A stretch of DNA of 64,000 bases from Mallotus nudiflorus (Eukaryota > Streptophyta > Magnoliopsida > Malpighiales > Euphorbiaceae): NCBI GenBank assembly GCA_947683625.1, contig CANTUR010000285.1:1240001-1304000 (forward strand). The letters run 5' to 3'. The notes under the pieces are model-generated. The model saw only the letters and a list, made by a program, of their open reading frames with translations, was not told the origin of the DNA and did not search any database. Position 1 is the first letter of the stretch. The number at the start of each line of letters is the position of its first letter. The position numbers and the translations under genes are program-made. Positions 25,175 to 35,383 of the stretch are shown one piece after another.

Positions 25175-26700
25175 TTGAACACCAAGGATAATCTTGAAAA
25201 ATTTGATTCCAAAGCTGATGAAGGAATTTTCTTAGGCTATTCCATGTCTAACAAAGCATATAGGGTCTTTAATAAAAGAACTCTAGTAGTTGAAGAGTCA
25301 ATGCATGTGGTATTTGATGAATCAAACTCACTTGATCCTAGAAAGGATGTTTGTAGTGTTGATGATCTTATAGGTGACAATGAGATTGTGGAAACACAAG
25401 AAAAAAAATGCTAGTAAGCCTTTAGAACTTGATTATCCAAGCAAGAAGGAAAATGAGGAGACACCTCAACCTCCTTTGAAGGATGAACTTCCAAAGGATT
25501 GGCAATTCAAGAAAGCTCACTCTCAAGACCTCATTATAGGTGACACTACAAAAGGGGTAACTACTAAATCTAAACTTAAGTCTATTGTCAATTTAGCTTT
25601 CATTTCTCAAATTGAACCCAAAAATATTGATGATGCTTTGAGTGATGAATTTTGGGTCCTTGCTATGCAAGAAGAGTTAAATCAATTTAAGACAAATAAG
25701 GTTTGGACCTTGGTTCCTAGACCTAAACATCATCCTATTATTGACACCAAATGGGTGTTTAGAAATAAGATGAATGAATAAGGTGTCATAACTAGAAACA
25801 AAGCTAGACTAATAGCTAAAGGTTATAATCAAGAGGAAGGAATTGATTATGATGAAACCTTCACCCCCGTTGCAAGGTTAGAAGCTATAGGATGTTACTT
25901 GCATTTGCATCATACATGGATTTTAAACTTTATCAAATGGATGTTAAAAGTGCATTTTTAAATGGTTTTATTAAAAAGGAGGTATATGTTGAACAACCTT
26001 CGGGTTTTGAAAAATTTGACTCTCCAAATCATGTTTTTAAATTGTCAAAAGCATTGTATGGATTGAAACAAGCTCCAAGAGCTTGGTATGAAAGATTGAG
26101 TAACTTTTTACTAAAGAAAGGTTTATCTAAAGGAAAGGTTGACACAACTTTTTTCATAAAGAAATCCAAGCATGATTTATTAATTATTTAAATTTATGTT
26201 GATGATATTATTTTTGGTGTTACTAACCATTGCTTGTGTGAGGAATTTTCTAAGCTAATGCAAGGAGAATTTGAGATGAGTATGATGGGAGAACTTAAGT
26301 TCTTTCTTAGACTTCAAATCAAGTAATGTAAAGATGTGATTTTCATCAATCAAACCAAATATGCAAGGGACATTCTCAAGAAGTTTGGAATGGATGAAGC
26401 TAAATCAAGTAAAACTCCAATAAGCACCACAACCAAACTCAATAAGGATAAGAATGGCAAACCGGTTGATGAAAAGCAATTTAGAGGTATGATTGGATCC
26501 CTTCTTTATTTAACCGCTAGTAGACCTAATATTATGTTTGCTACTTGCTTGTGTACTAGATTTCAATCTAGTCCTAGAGAGTCTCATTTGAATGCTATCA
26601 AAAGAATTTTTAAATATCTTTGTGGTACAATACATTTAAGACTTTGGTATCCTAGGAGTTCTTCCTTTGACTTAATTAGTTATTCTGATGCTGATTTTGC
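25175..26700 (+). pseudogene. Copia 2 reverse transcriptase
   Basis: Open pieces at 25,175-25,414, 25,374-25,781, 25,892-26,191 and 26,336-26,785, joined by frameshifts and single stops. Motifs: FDSKADEGIFLGYS.SNKAYR (post-integrase), DDALSDEFWVLAMQEEL and DTKWVFRNKMNE (stop), NKARLIAKGYNQEEGIDYDE, YQMDVKSAFLNGFIKKEVYV, ALYGLKQAPRAWYERL, and the catalytic IYVDDIIFG (about 26,192-26,218) directly after a stop. Then FEMSMMGELKFFL and RGMIGSLLYLTASRPNIMF. The active-site YVDD is intact. These strings are typical of the SIRE lineage. Confidence 0.9.
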
Positions 26701-27148
26701 TAGCAGCCTACTAGATAGAAAAAACACTTCCAGAACTTGTCAAATTCTAGGAAATTGCTTAGTTTCTTGGTTTAGTAATAAATAAGTTTTTGTTGCCTTG
26801 TCCACTACTGAATCAGAATATGTAGCAGCTAGTTATTGTTGCACCCAAGTTCTATGGCAAAAACAACAACTTTTGGACTATGACATTGATATTAATCACA
26901 TTCCAATTAAGTGTGATAATACAAGTACTATAAACCTTAGTAAAAATCTCATTCAACATTCTAGAACTAAGCATATTGATATTAGACATCATTTCTTGGG
27001 TGATCATGTGCAAAATGGTGATATTTTTCTTGATTTTGTTGATACTAATCATAAATTAGTAGACATTTTTACCAAGCCTCTTTGTGAGGAAAGATTAAAT
27101 TTTATTAAACATGAACTTGGTATGATTAATGGCTCAACCTTGTCTTAA
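26660..27148 (+). pseudogene. Copia 2 RNase H
   Basis: SYSDADFASSLLDRKNTS (first Asp), one stop after WFSNK, then LSTTESEYVAASYCCTQVLW (Glu), IKCDNTSTINLSKN (Asp), HSRTKHIDIRHHFLGDHVQN and KLVDIFTKPLCEERL. All acidic active-site positions are visible. The C-terminus ends at 27,148 without the env-like third frame that some SIRE elements carry. Only about 140 bp separate it from a foreign LTR fragment, so the 3' end of the element is lost. Confidence 0.88.
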
Positions 27149-27289
27149 TTACTTATTAAATTGATGAATTGATGATAAGAGTCTTATGTGATAATGTTCT
27201 TTAGAAAAATTATTTTCAGCATCATGTATATATTTTGTTTTAAAAGTATTCGCTTTAGCAAAATTTACTTCATATACATGATATATTGT

Positions 27290-27742
27290 ATTTTCCATTT
27301 ACTTAGTGAGGTTTGACTCTCTTCAATTTATTTTTTTCAGGAGTTTGAGACTTTTATGTTAGGCCTATTTCTCTTCGCCGTGTAGTTTCATTACCGGCTA
27401 TTCTACGTAGGTCTACTTAGTTGTATTGAATTTATTTTCATGTACTGCAGTAGAGAAAACTGTATAACTGTATATTTTATTTGGGATATCATGTATTTAT
27501 AATATTGTGTAGAGACAATATTGTATAACTGAAGTTTATATATTTTATGCACTATGATATTATGGTTTAAATTATATTGAGAAAAATCAATTTGATAATG
27601 TGCATTGTGATTTAATTATTTATTGTAAGATTTTAAAGTTTAAATATTTCGTGTTTTCTTTTAAGGCTTACTACAAGATTCGGTAGCTTTTTACTTTCCT
27701 ATTCCCTAATGTCGGTCACGTGCTTTGGTTCGAGTCGTGACA
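27290..27742 (+). mobile_element. Tekay-like LTR end fragment, plus orientation
   Basis: Contains 'cttagtgaggtttgactctc' and ends 'cacgtgctttggttcgagtcgtgaca'-type sequence (last bases TCGTGACA at 27,742). It is the reverse complement of the copy A end at 6582-7030. Only the last roughly 450 bp of the LTR are present. No primer-binding site follows, so this is the end of a 3' LTR or a solo remnant. It abuts Copia 2. Confidence 0.75.
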
Positions 27743-28422
27743 AATAAATTTTCTATTTAAACATTATACAACACTGTATCAATATTTTATCTAAATAATA
27801 ATATAATTTTATGAACTTGATGGAGTTATAATATAGTAATATCTAACAATCCTTTACGGACGTTACACTCTTTTCGTTGTAAAAATTTTATTGTTATTTA
27901 TGCTGAAAATTTTACTATTATTTATGTGCTTAGATTCATTTAAAAATTAAAAAATTAATTTATAATTAATTAACATATTTAGTAGAGATGCATATTATTG
28001 AATTATAAGATAAAAAATTCCAACAACACGATAATATTATGATTTCCATAAAATTTTATTTTACTTCTTACTTATATTTTTATTTATTATTTGTTAATTA
28101 AAATGTATTTTAATTTTTAATAAATAAAAATTTTATTTTTTTCAAAAAAATTAAAAAATTTATCTGCAATTCAAAAAATAAAGCAATCAACTAATTAAAT
28201 TGTAAATAATATATATATATATATTTTCTTGTGATATTTACTTGCCTTGGTTTGGCCTTTTCCTAGAGATTTTTCTAGTGGACTTTGTGTGGGCACAAAC
28301 ATTAGGATTTAAGGTCACAACTGCAATAGTTTTCTTGTTAATGAAAATTAATTTGATAGTTATTAGAAATATAATTTAGTGTTTTCCTCTCAACAAAATA
28401 TGTATTGCATTTCCTTTTTCAT

Positions 28423-28487
<65 letters not shown>

Positions 28488-28562
28488 CATGCCTATTAAA
28501 TTAAACAAGATGGTAGGTATATCATATTTTCAAATCAATCGAGTTATCAAAAGTTAAGAGAA
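27743..28562. other. AT-rich 3' flank of the LTP gene
   Basis: No gene seen. It holds a TAA microsatellite (28,424-28,487) about 75 bp beyond the LTP stop codon, so the transcript end of the minus-strand gene must lie within or just past it. Confidence 0.5.
28424..28487. repeat. (TAA)n microsatellite, about 21 units
   Basis: Uninterrupted TAA run just downstream of the LTP stop codon (minus-strand sense). Confidence 0.95.
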
Positions 28563-28913
28563 TTAATTCTTACTTCCACACTTGAAATGACGAGGAACTT
28601 TCCTTCCACAAACTTGGAGGAGTTTAATAGCTTGTTGAACATTGACAAGAGAAGCTAATTTAGGAGTAATAGCAGGGCATATGCATTCGAAATGGCTAAC
28701 CCGAACACGAACACAGCACGCCGCGGACGGTGACTTTCCTAACACAATATCTTTACACGCATTCACTCCTAGCGTTTGCTCTTGCTTGCATTGGCTAGGG
28801 CTTAACCCAGCTCCTTGCACCATCTTCACTTCATAAACCGTAATTGTCATCAACACCAGTCCTAGCAAGAACATGGATATCAATGGAGAGCCGTCCATTA
28901 TTGTTCTTGCCAT
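28563..28913 (-). CDS. nsLTP-like eight-cysteine secreted protein
   Basis: A single-exon, 116-residue protein and the only intact host-type gene in the window. Residues 10-27 are hydrophobic (PLISMFLLGLVLMTITVY) with likely signal cleavage near residue 34 (VQG-A). The mature part of about 82 residues has the full eight-cysteine motif: C42-X10-C53-X12-C66C67-X9-C77-X-C79-X22-C102-X9-C112. This is the fold of the plant non-specific lipid-transfer / hydrophobic-seed / amylase-inhibitor superfamily. Four disulfides enclose a lipid-binding cavity, and the protein would be secreted to the apoplast. The CIC pair has a hydrophobic middle residue, and the spacing is nearest to short, type II/IV-like nsLTPs. 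A defence-signalling role such as that of DIR1 would be a guess. The start is the first ATG, with a TATA-like box about 55 bp upstream. Reverse-strand frames at 28,642-29,064 are shadows. Confidence 0.93.
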   Translation of the reverse strand: MARTIMDGSPLISMFLLGLVLMTITVYEVKMVQGAGLSPSQCKQEQTLGVNACKDIVLGKSPSAACCVRVRVSHFECICPAITPKLASLVNVQQAIKLLQVCGRKVPRHFKCGSKN

Positions 28914-29198
28914 TTTCTTTTATTCTCTACTTTGTTTCTACTATGCAAATACCACGAGCTCTGCAGAATTATATAGGCAGCATGATAGGTATATGGCAAC
29001 TTGGCAAGTTGTGTTTATTAATATTATTTTCACAACTCCATCGCCTGCCATGATTCAGCACTAAGTCCACAGACATTGTATTATCCCAATTTTCCAAAAG
29101 TAAGTGGGAACTCGTTGTTTTTTTCCAAACTGTGAATTAAAAAATTATGTTAAAGCAAGTTTTGTATCTTTTTTCTTTCCTACGTGCATGTCTAGTTA
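28914..29198 (-). promoter_or_regulatory. LTP gene promoter and 5' leader
   Basis: Reading away from the ATG on the minus strand: a short A-rich leader, a TATA box CTATATAATTC (complement of 28,966-28,976), 'caacttgccaagttg', 'catggcaggcgatggag', 'ttatcccaattttcc' on the plus strand, and 'ctagacatgcacgtagg'. The block is present in two more copies on the plus strand (30,801-31,075 and 32,811-33,142). Homology stops at about 29,198, which marks the duplicated unit. Confidence 0.75.
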
Positions 29199-29900
29199 TT
29201 TTTTTCCTTTTTATTTTCTTTTTTAATAATTTTTTTATTTTTATCATAAAGTTCACATTTTTATGGTAAAAAATACATTTTTATCACTTTTGTTATATTA
29301 ATTATGTTTTTATTTATTTTTATTATTTTTATTTTCTTTTTTAATAAATTTACTATTTTTATCATAAAGATTACATTTTTATGGTAAAAATTGTATTTTT
29401 ATTATTTTTATTTATTTTTGTTATTTTTATTTTTTCTTTTGATAAATTTACTATTTTTTATCATAAATTTTACATTTTTATGGTAAAAATGACATTTTTA
29501 TTATATTTCTTGCTCTTTTGTTATTTGTCATTTTATTTTCTTCTTTGATAAGTTTGCTATTATTTCATAAAGTTTGCATAAAAATTGCATGTTTATTGTA
29601 TTGATAGCCTTTTTATTCATTTTTATGGTAAAAATTGTTTTTTTTATCATTTTTATTATTATAATTACATTTTTTTAATTATCTTATCTTTTTTATTTCC
29701 ATTTTAGATAAGTTTGCTATTTTCATCATAAAGTCCACGTTTATGGTAAAAGTCACATTTTTGTCATATTTATTACTTTATTTACATTTTCATTATTTTT
29801 GTCATTTTTATTTATTTTATTATTAATTTTGCAGTTTTTATTATAAAATTTTTATTTTTATGATAAAAGTTGATTTTTTTTTTATCATTTTTGTTATTTT
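29199..29900. repeat. T-rich minisatellite, period about 100-120 bp
   Basis: The segment 'atcataaagttcacattttt' + 'atggtaaaa' recurs with variations near 29,243, 29,361, 29,460, 29,563, 29,725 and 29,839, spaced mostly 99-118 bp, with TTTTTATT-type filler between. It begins exactly where the LTP promoter homology stops. It may be internal to the Helitron-like element ending at 30,555. The frame at 29,860-30,057 is low-complexity. Confidence 0.75.
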
Positions 29901-30529
29901 ATTTACATTTTCATTATTTATTTTACAGTTCTATTATTTTATTTACATTTCTATAATTGTTATTGTTTTATTACTTTTATTCCTTTATTTCAATTTCCAT
30001 ACATTTTCCCTGTTACAAAATTCTATCTTCATAATTAAAATGGTAACTTTGCACTAAAATACCTAAATTTTAAATTCCTACATCATGCATCTCCAATAGC
30101 ATCTTTATTTGTTTATTTGTTTAATTATTTGTAGGAATGAAATTAATCCTCTTCCATCTTAAGAAATGTCGTCTCTACAAATAGAATTTGAGTACCTCTA
30201 TACTTACAAATATAAAGTGAATTGGCTTTGCAATACAATTTGTCATGTTTGAACTTTTTTTGCAATTTATTTTTTTAATTAGAAGTTTTCTTTTACATTA
30301 TCATGCTTAGTTTTTCTAATAATTACATGATTGATTCCATTTATATTAAAAAATTATAATTTTTTTATATGTAATACAATCTATTTTGGTTTTATTTAAA
30401 GATGTATTTAACATTACTAAATTATTATTGATACTTTAAAATTCAATTAACTTACTTTTATTATATTTTCTAATTTATATATTTTATGCATTTAATTAAT
30501 TTATATTTAAAATTAAAAAAATGTTTTTT
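29901..30529. other. AT-rich spacer
   Basis: No gene or repeat recognised between the minisatellite and the Helitron-like end. Confidence 0.4.
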
Positions 30530-30555
30530 CTGCGCTTTCGCGGGTTAGTGCCTAG
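30530..30555 (+). mobile_element. Candidate Helitron 3' terminus
   Basis: CTGCGCTTTCGCGGG forms a small hairpin. Eight bases later comes CTAG followed by T, the layout of plant Helitron 3' ends (hairpin, then CTRR, inserted before T). The 5' TC end was not located and no Rep-helicase coding is present, so this would be a non-autonomous copy. Right after it, 'ttatatgttagttcatgagc' (30,557) is repeated at 30,673. Confidence 0.45.
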
Positions 30556-30800
30556 TTATATGTTAGTTCATGAGCTGTAAACTATTGTTATGGATAATTT
30601 TAATTTCTAATTTCTAATTTTATTTTCTATTAATCATATTGTATAAAATTTACACCAATATTCTATTAATCATTATATGTTAGATCATGAGCTGTAAACT
30701 AATTGAGTATGAATGGAAAGATATATATACTATGTAGTTTTTAATTTTTTTTTTTAAGTAACATCACATTTAACGGTTTATCTATTATCTCTATTTACCA

Positions 30801-31075
30801 TATGAGTTTAACAATTTAACTATTAATCTATTACTTCCTTATGACTGTTACACTATGTTTTTTTGACCCAAAGCAAATGCAACCTAATTTTTTATAGCTA
30901 TATATGCAAATAGAAAAGAAAAAAGAAACAAAACTTGGCTTTTTTTTTTAATTCACAATTTGGAAAAAAACAACAACGAGTTCCCACTGATTTTTGGAAA
31001 ATTGGGATAATACAGTGTCTGTGGACTTAGTGTTCAATCATGGCAGGCGATGAAGTTGTGAAAATTGATGAAGGA
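30801..31075 (+). repeat. LTP promoter duplicate, copy 2
   Basis: Shares with the native promoter, in opposite orientation: 'aattcacaatttgg', 'gagttcccact', 'ttttggaaaattgggataat', 'gtctgtggacttagtg' and 'atcatggcaggcgatg'. Upstream 'ttaacaatttaactattaat' and 'gcaacctaattttttatagc' are shared with copy 3 only. Homology ends near 'gttgtgaaaatt' (about 31,065), where an unrelated 1.65-kb stretch begins. Confidence 0.85.
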
Positions 31076-32720
31076 TAAAAAAAACATTTTGTTTATAATC
31101 TTAAAATAAGAAAAACAAAGTTAATTTATCATTTTTAATAAATAGAAACATAAAAATTAAGAACAACCAAAATAAAATTTTAATGAAATCATTATTTTGT
31201 TGTTGTTGTTATTTTACAGTTGCATTGATAACACTTTTTGTCATTTGTAATTCAGTTATCTGTATTTCTCATTCAATGGCGATAATTAGTTATAAATTAA
31301 TTTTTTAATTTTCAAATGAATTCAATTGTCTGAATATCAGTTAAATTTTCACAACAAATAGAGTATAATATCCATAAAGAATAACCAGGTATTAGAAATT
31401 CATGAAAGAAAATTTGAATATTTCAAAAAAAATAAATTAATGATAGATTTGTATTTATTAGATGTAAAAAAAAATAGAAAGAAACAAATGTTGATCTAAG
31501 AAATAATTGACAGCCAAAAACAAAAATTTGTGATAAAAAATACAAAGGAAAAAACGTCTAGAATTAGTGTAATCCCAATTTGTTTTGCTTTTTTTTTTTA
31601 GCCTTTAAGTTTTACCTATAATACCAACATTAGTGTCTGTTTTAAATAAAATATAAAAATTAAATTAAGAATTAATCATATAATCCGTTAGATAAAAATT
31701 ACTTCAGGTATCAGGTTTTGTTAGTCTATGCATGATTTTAGTATTTTTTTATACTTCTTTAAATATTAAAATTTGATTTTTGAGAGATTTCAAAAATTAT
31801 ATTTTCTACATCATTTTAATATATTTTAAAACAATTATTTCATCTAGATGTTAACCTTAAAATTAAATTACATAAAAGAATGTGCTCCCCAAACACTTTA
31901 ACTAAACTTGAGATTGATCGATTAATTTTATATTTTTGTCATTTGTTGGAAAATTATATCAATTTTCACTTTTGTTTATATATATATATACATTCTCCAA
32001 GAATGTATAGTTACAAACTTCATTTTAGGTAACTTATTTTTTGATTACTTTTGTTTCACTTTTATCTTTATCACAGTTGGATGTGAATATATTTTATTAT
32101 CCAATGTTAGTTATTAAAAAAGTATATTTTATTATATAAAAAAACAAAGTAATAATAGAATGTACATCTATTTTAATTATTTTTAACAAAAATAACTTTT
32201 GATCTTTGTATTTAGTCATAAAATTTAATACATTGAAATTTCTATACTATCAAATAAATTATATAACTTTTTGGATAGAATTAAAACAATTTTTTTAGTT
32301 AGATAAACAAAAACTATTTAACCGACAAAATTTTACATTAATAGATTACCATTAAAAATTCTAAATTTCTTTTAATATTTTGTTATATAAATTATAACAT
32401 GGAAAATTTTTATTAATACAAATAAACATAATTTTAACATATTTTAATAATTGTGCCAAATATAATTTTTTGATTGCATAATTTTTTATTTTCTAGCTAA
32501 CAAAATTTTATAAAATTTTAAATATTGTTAAATTATATAAAAAATAGCATATATAAAATTCTATAATTATTTATATAAATATAAGATAATTTTTATCAAT
32601 TTATATATAAAATAATAAAAATAATGGGTAATTATAAATTTTGAGGGTGCAAAAAAAAAAAAATATTGCATGCTTCCCTGTAACCTCCAAGCAGAAAGTC
32701 TAGTTTTCATAATGTAACTA
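31076..32720. other. Unidentified AT-rich insert within promoter copy 2
   Basis: It separates the distal part of promoter copy 2 from a leader/start relic at 32,722. No terminal repeats, reading frame or known family was recognised. Confidence 0.45.
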
Positions 32721-32721
32721 T

Positions 32722-32808
32722 TATGCTGCCTGCATAATTCTTTACAGAGCTTGTGGCATGTGCACAGCAGAAACAAAGAAGAAAGGGAAAAAAAAAAAAA
32801 GGCAAGAA
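32722..32808 (+). pseudogene. Relic of LTP promoter-proximal region and leader
   Basis: 'tgctgcctgcataattcttt', 'cagagcttgtggcatgtgca' and 'cagcagaaacaaag' match the native TATA-leader segment (complement of 28,914-28,985). It ends at 'ggcaagaac', the equivalent of ATGGCAAGAAC at the LTP start, with the ATG changed to AAGG in an A-run. The TATA has become GCATAATTC. The coding sequence beyond the third codon is absent, and promoter copy 3 begins immediately. Confidence 0.8.
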
Positions 32809-32810
32809 CT

Positions 32811-33142
32811 ACATGAGCTTAACAATTTAACTATTAATCTGTTACTTTCTTAACATTCATATTTATAACTGTTACACTCCATGCACCTTTTTTGACCCAG
32901 TTCAAATGCAACCTAATTTTTTATAGCTAGACATGCACGTAGGAAAGAAAAAAGATACAAAACTTGCTTTAACATAATTTTTTTAATTCACAATTTGGAC
33001 AAAAACAACAAGTTCCCACTTATTTTTGGAAAATTGGGATAATACAATGTCTGTGTACTTAGTGCTCAATCATGGCAGGCGATGGAGTTGTGACAATAAT
33101 AACAATAATATTAATAAACATAACTTGCCAAGTTGATATATA
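32811..33142 (+). repeat. LTP promoter duplicate, copy 3
   Basis: Nearly identical to the native promoter ('ctagacatgcacgtagg', 'aaacttgctttaacataatt', 'catggcaggcgatggagttg', 'aacttgccaagttg'), on the plus strand. It stops after 'atatacct', exactly where a Tat LTR begins. The native sequence would continue into the TATA box and gene; none follows. Confidence 0.88.
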
Positions 33143-35162
33143 CCTAGACGTAGGGTTTAGCACGTAGGTTCAAGTATTTGACGACCATGATACTGTGTAA
33201 GTTTGAGGTCCACTAAAAAATATGAAATAGGTTTTAAAGTCTACTCAGAGATGGAATTGCTACACGGATGAAAGTCAGGACAAACTTATATGACAACTGG
33301 ACCCCATAGCGGTTCCTAGAAGCCGTTGTCAAAAAATGAATTTGAAAACTATATATAAGCATTTGAATGCCCACCCAACCTTATAGTTGGTCTCCGCTTA
33401 TGTTTTAATGTATTATCTTTAATTATTCAATGATTTCTTTATTACCAAACGAATTGTAATTTCCTTCAAGCAATTGTTGCATTTTATAATTAGGCTCGGA
33501 TTTGAACATTAATTTAATTCATGCAATTGGTCCCAACATTCACCATGAATAAAACAAAATTATAATTTTCAACTATACATTCCAAGTCAAGTGGGGAATG
33601 GATTAAGGATTACAACAATTTATGAAAAATAAAAGTATAATAAATAGAAAATAAACTGAGAATAAACTAAAAATAAACCACCTGAATTAAATAAAGACCT
33701 CTCAAGAACTAATTAATAGGACAAATACTTGATAATTAGAAATCACCGGTAAAACCCTATAATAGAAAAAATGTTAGTTCCCCAAAATACGTAAAGACCT
33801 TACACAAAAATCCACAAGATTAACTCATGATTCAATTTAGTAAAACAAAGAGATGAAGCCATAAAAAGGTAAATATTAATTGAACAACATTACGGGACAA
33901 TCATACAAGATAGACTTGAGTATGCTAAGGCCTATACATGCATGGAAAAACCCTACACAATTTACAAAAAATGAGAAAAGGTCATACGAGATCTTGTTAA
34001 AGTAGCAATTGCCTCTATGAAGAGATGATTGCCTTATGACAGTACGACGACATGGTTCATAAAGACTAGGCTGAACAATAAACTCATGAGGGCCTGTCAA
34101 AGTGGCAATCACTTATGTGAAGAGGTGATCGCCTCATAGTAATGAGGCAACACCTCTTTGAGAGGTGATCTCCTAATCAACAAGCTCAAGCGACTCTCAA
34201 ACTAGCAAACTTCCACTTCAAGTAAAAATCCACTATTGCAAACAAACTACATACACAACTACACTTAAAGCTCAGTGAATCATGTTAAAAGCAAGGCATA
34301 TTGTGAACAATAGACACAAGGGAATGAATATAAAATCTAGTAAACAAATAAGCTAAAATTTATACAAATAAGTAAGAAATGAATCATGCAAATATATGAA
34401 TTGATCTTTGAGAGAATTAAAATGATTACTTAAGAATGAGCTTTCCAAATATAGTTGGCCCTTATAAATGATTAAGGATGTTGATCTTCCCTTGAATGCA
34501 AGCTTCTTCCCTTTTCCTTTTTAAGAAAAATCAACCTTTAAGCTTTTTTTCCAAGAACATTTTTGCTTCCTCTCCCAGAGCTCTCTTTCTCTGAAACTCT
34601 TTTTTTTTTTTCCCTTTTTCCTTAGTTGCTAAGAGTCCTCCCCCTTTTTTTTATCTCTCCATTTTCTCCTTTTTATTCACACCTCTAACCCATTCCCCTA
34701 CTACTCTCCTTTATTATTGCATTTTATAGCCTTTTTCTTTTCCTAAAAATTTCTTTTTCAGACCAAAGCTTGAGCTCCAATAGAGGTAGGCCTACCATAA
34801 TCACCATTGTCACCTCTGCATTTATGTAAAGGCAAGTGGCAAGGTGTAGAGGTAATGCCTCTAGGATGAGGCGATCGCCTCTTCATTTGCTACCGTAGAG
34901 GCGATCGCCTTTTCACATAGGCATTGCCTCTTTGCCCTGCCTTGTAATGGGCCTAGTGGGCTGAGGCAACAAGCCTGTGTTGTAAAGGTTTTAGGCTTAG
35001 ATTTGTGGCTTTCCAACCCTTAGGCTCATTTTTAGGAAGATTTAGGATTTTTTCTTGCATTCAAGTTTTACATTTCTTGTCATCGAGCTCTATTACGAGT
35101 TTATCAAACTGAGCATCCATAGTTCGCCCCTTATCACAGGCCGATCAAACCAGGTGTCTATA
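33143..35162 (-). mobile_element. LTR of the old Tat-lineage Gypsy element
   Basis: On the minus strand it starts TATAGACACCTGG at 35,162 (young Tat: TGTAGACGCCC) and ends CGTGCTAAACCCTACGTCTA (young Tat: GCGCTAAACCCCACTGTCTA). A purine tract precedes the start. Length is about 2.0 kb, versus 2.1 kb for the young Tat LTRs. It carries clusters of a GAGGCGATCGCCTC-type palindrome (34,008-34,170 and 34,845-34,935). Sequence identity to the young LTR is confined to the ends. The frame 33,876-34,112 is not supported. This is the 3' LTR of the minus-oriented element. Confidence 0.78.
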
Positions 35163-35175
35163 GTTTTTCCCTTGA
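35163..35175 (-). other. Old Tat polypurine tract
   Basis: The minus strand reads AAGGGAAAAAC directly before the LTR start, in the position of AAAGGGGGGCAAC in the young Tat. Confidence 0.65.
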
Positions 35176-35383
35176 TTTTTTGAAAAACCAAATGCATGAA
35201 AAAATAATTTTTTAAAAAATCACATGCTCAACACAAGAAAAAAAAAAAAACATATCTGACTTTCGAGTTTCACTCGAGAGCCAAATTCTTCACTCCATAA
35301 ATGTGATCGTGATCCTTGTGTTCTTTTGGCCCAATCAACCACTCTTTAATTTTTGGTAAACTATCTAAATTTGATGATCCTTA

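Noticed and set aside
27149..27289. Possible env-like third frame or 3' LTR of the SIRE-like Copia
   Set aside because: Only about 140 bp of AT-rich sequence before a Tekay-like LTR fragment, with no match to the 5' LTR part at 21,100-21,977.
28424..28487. Regular repeat array considered as CRISPR-like
   Set aside because: Pure TAA trinucleotide run with no spacers, in a plant genome. The other arrays (35,384; 51,374) also lack unique spacers of constant length.
32567..32776. 69-codon minus-strand frame
   Set aside because: Covers the leader relic of the LTP duplicate in the wrong orientation; no domain.
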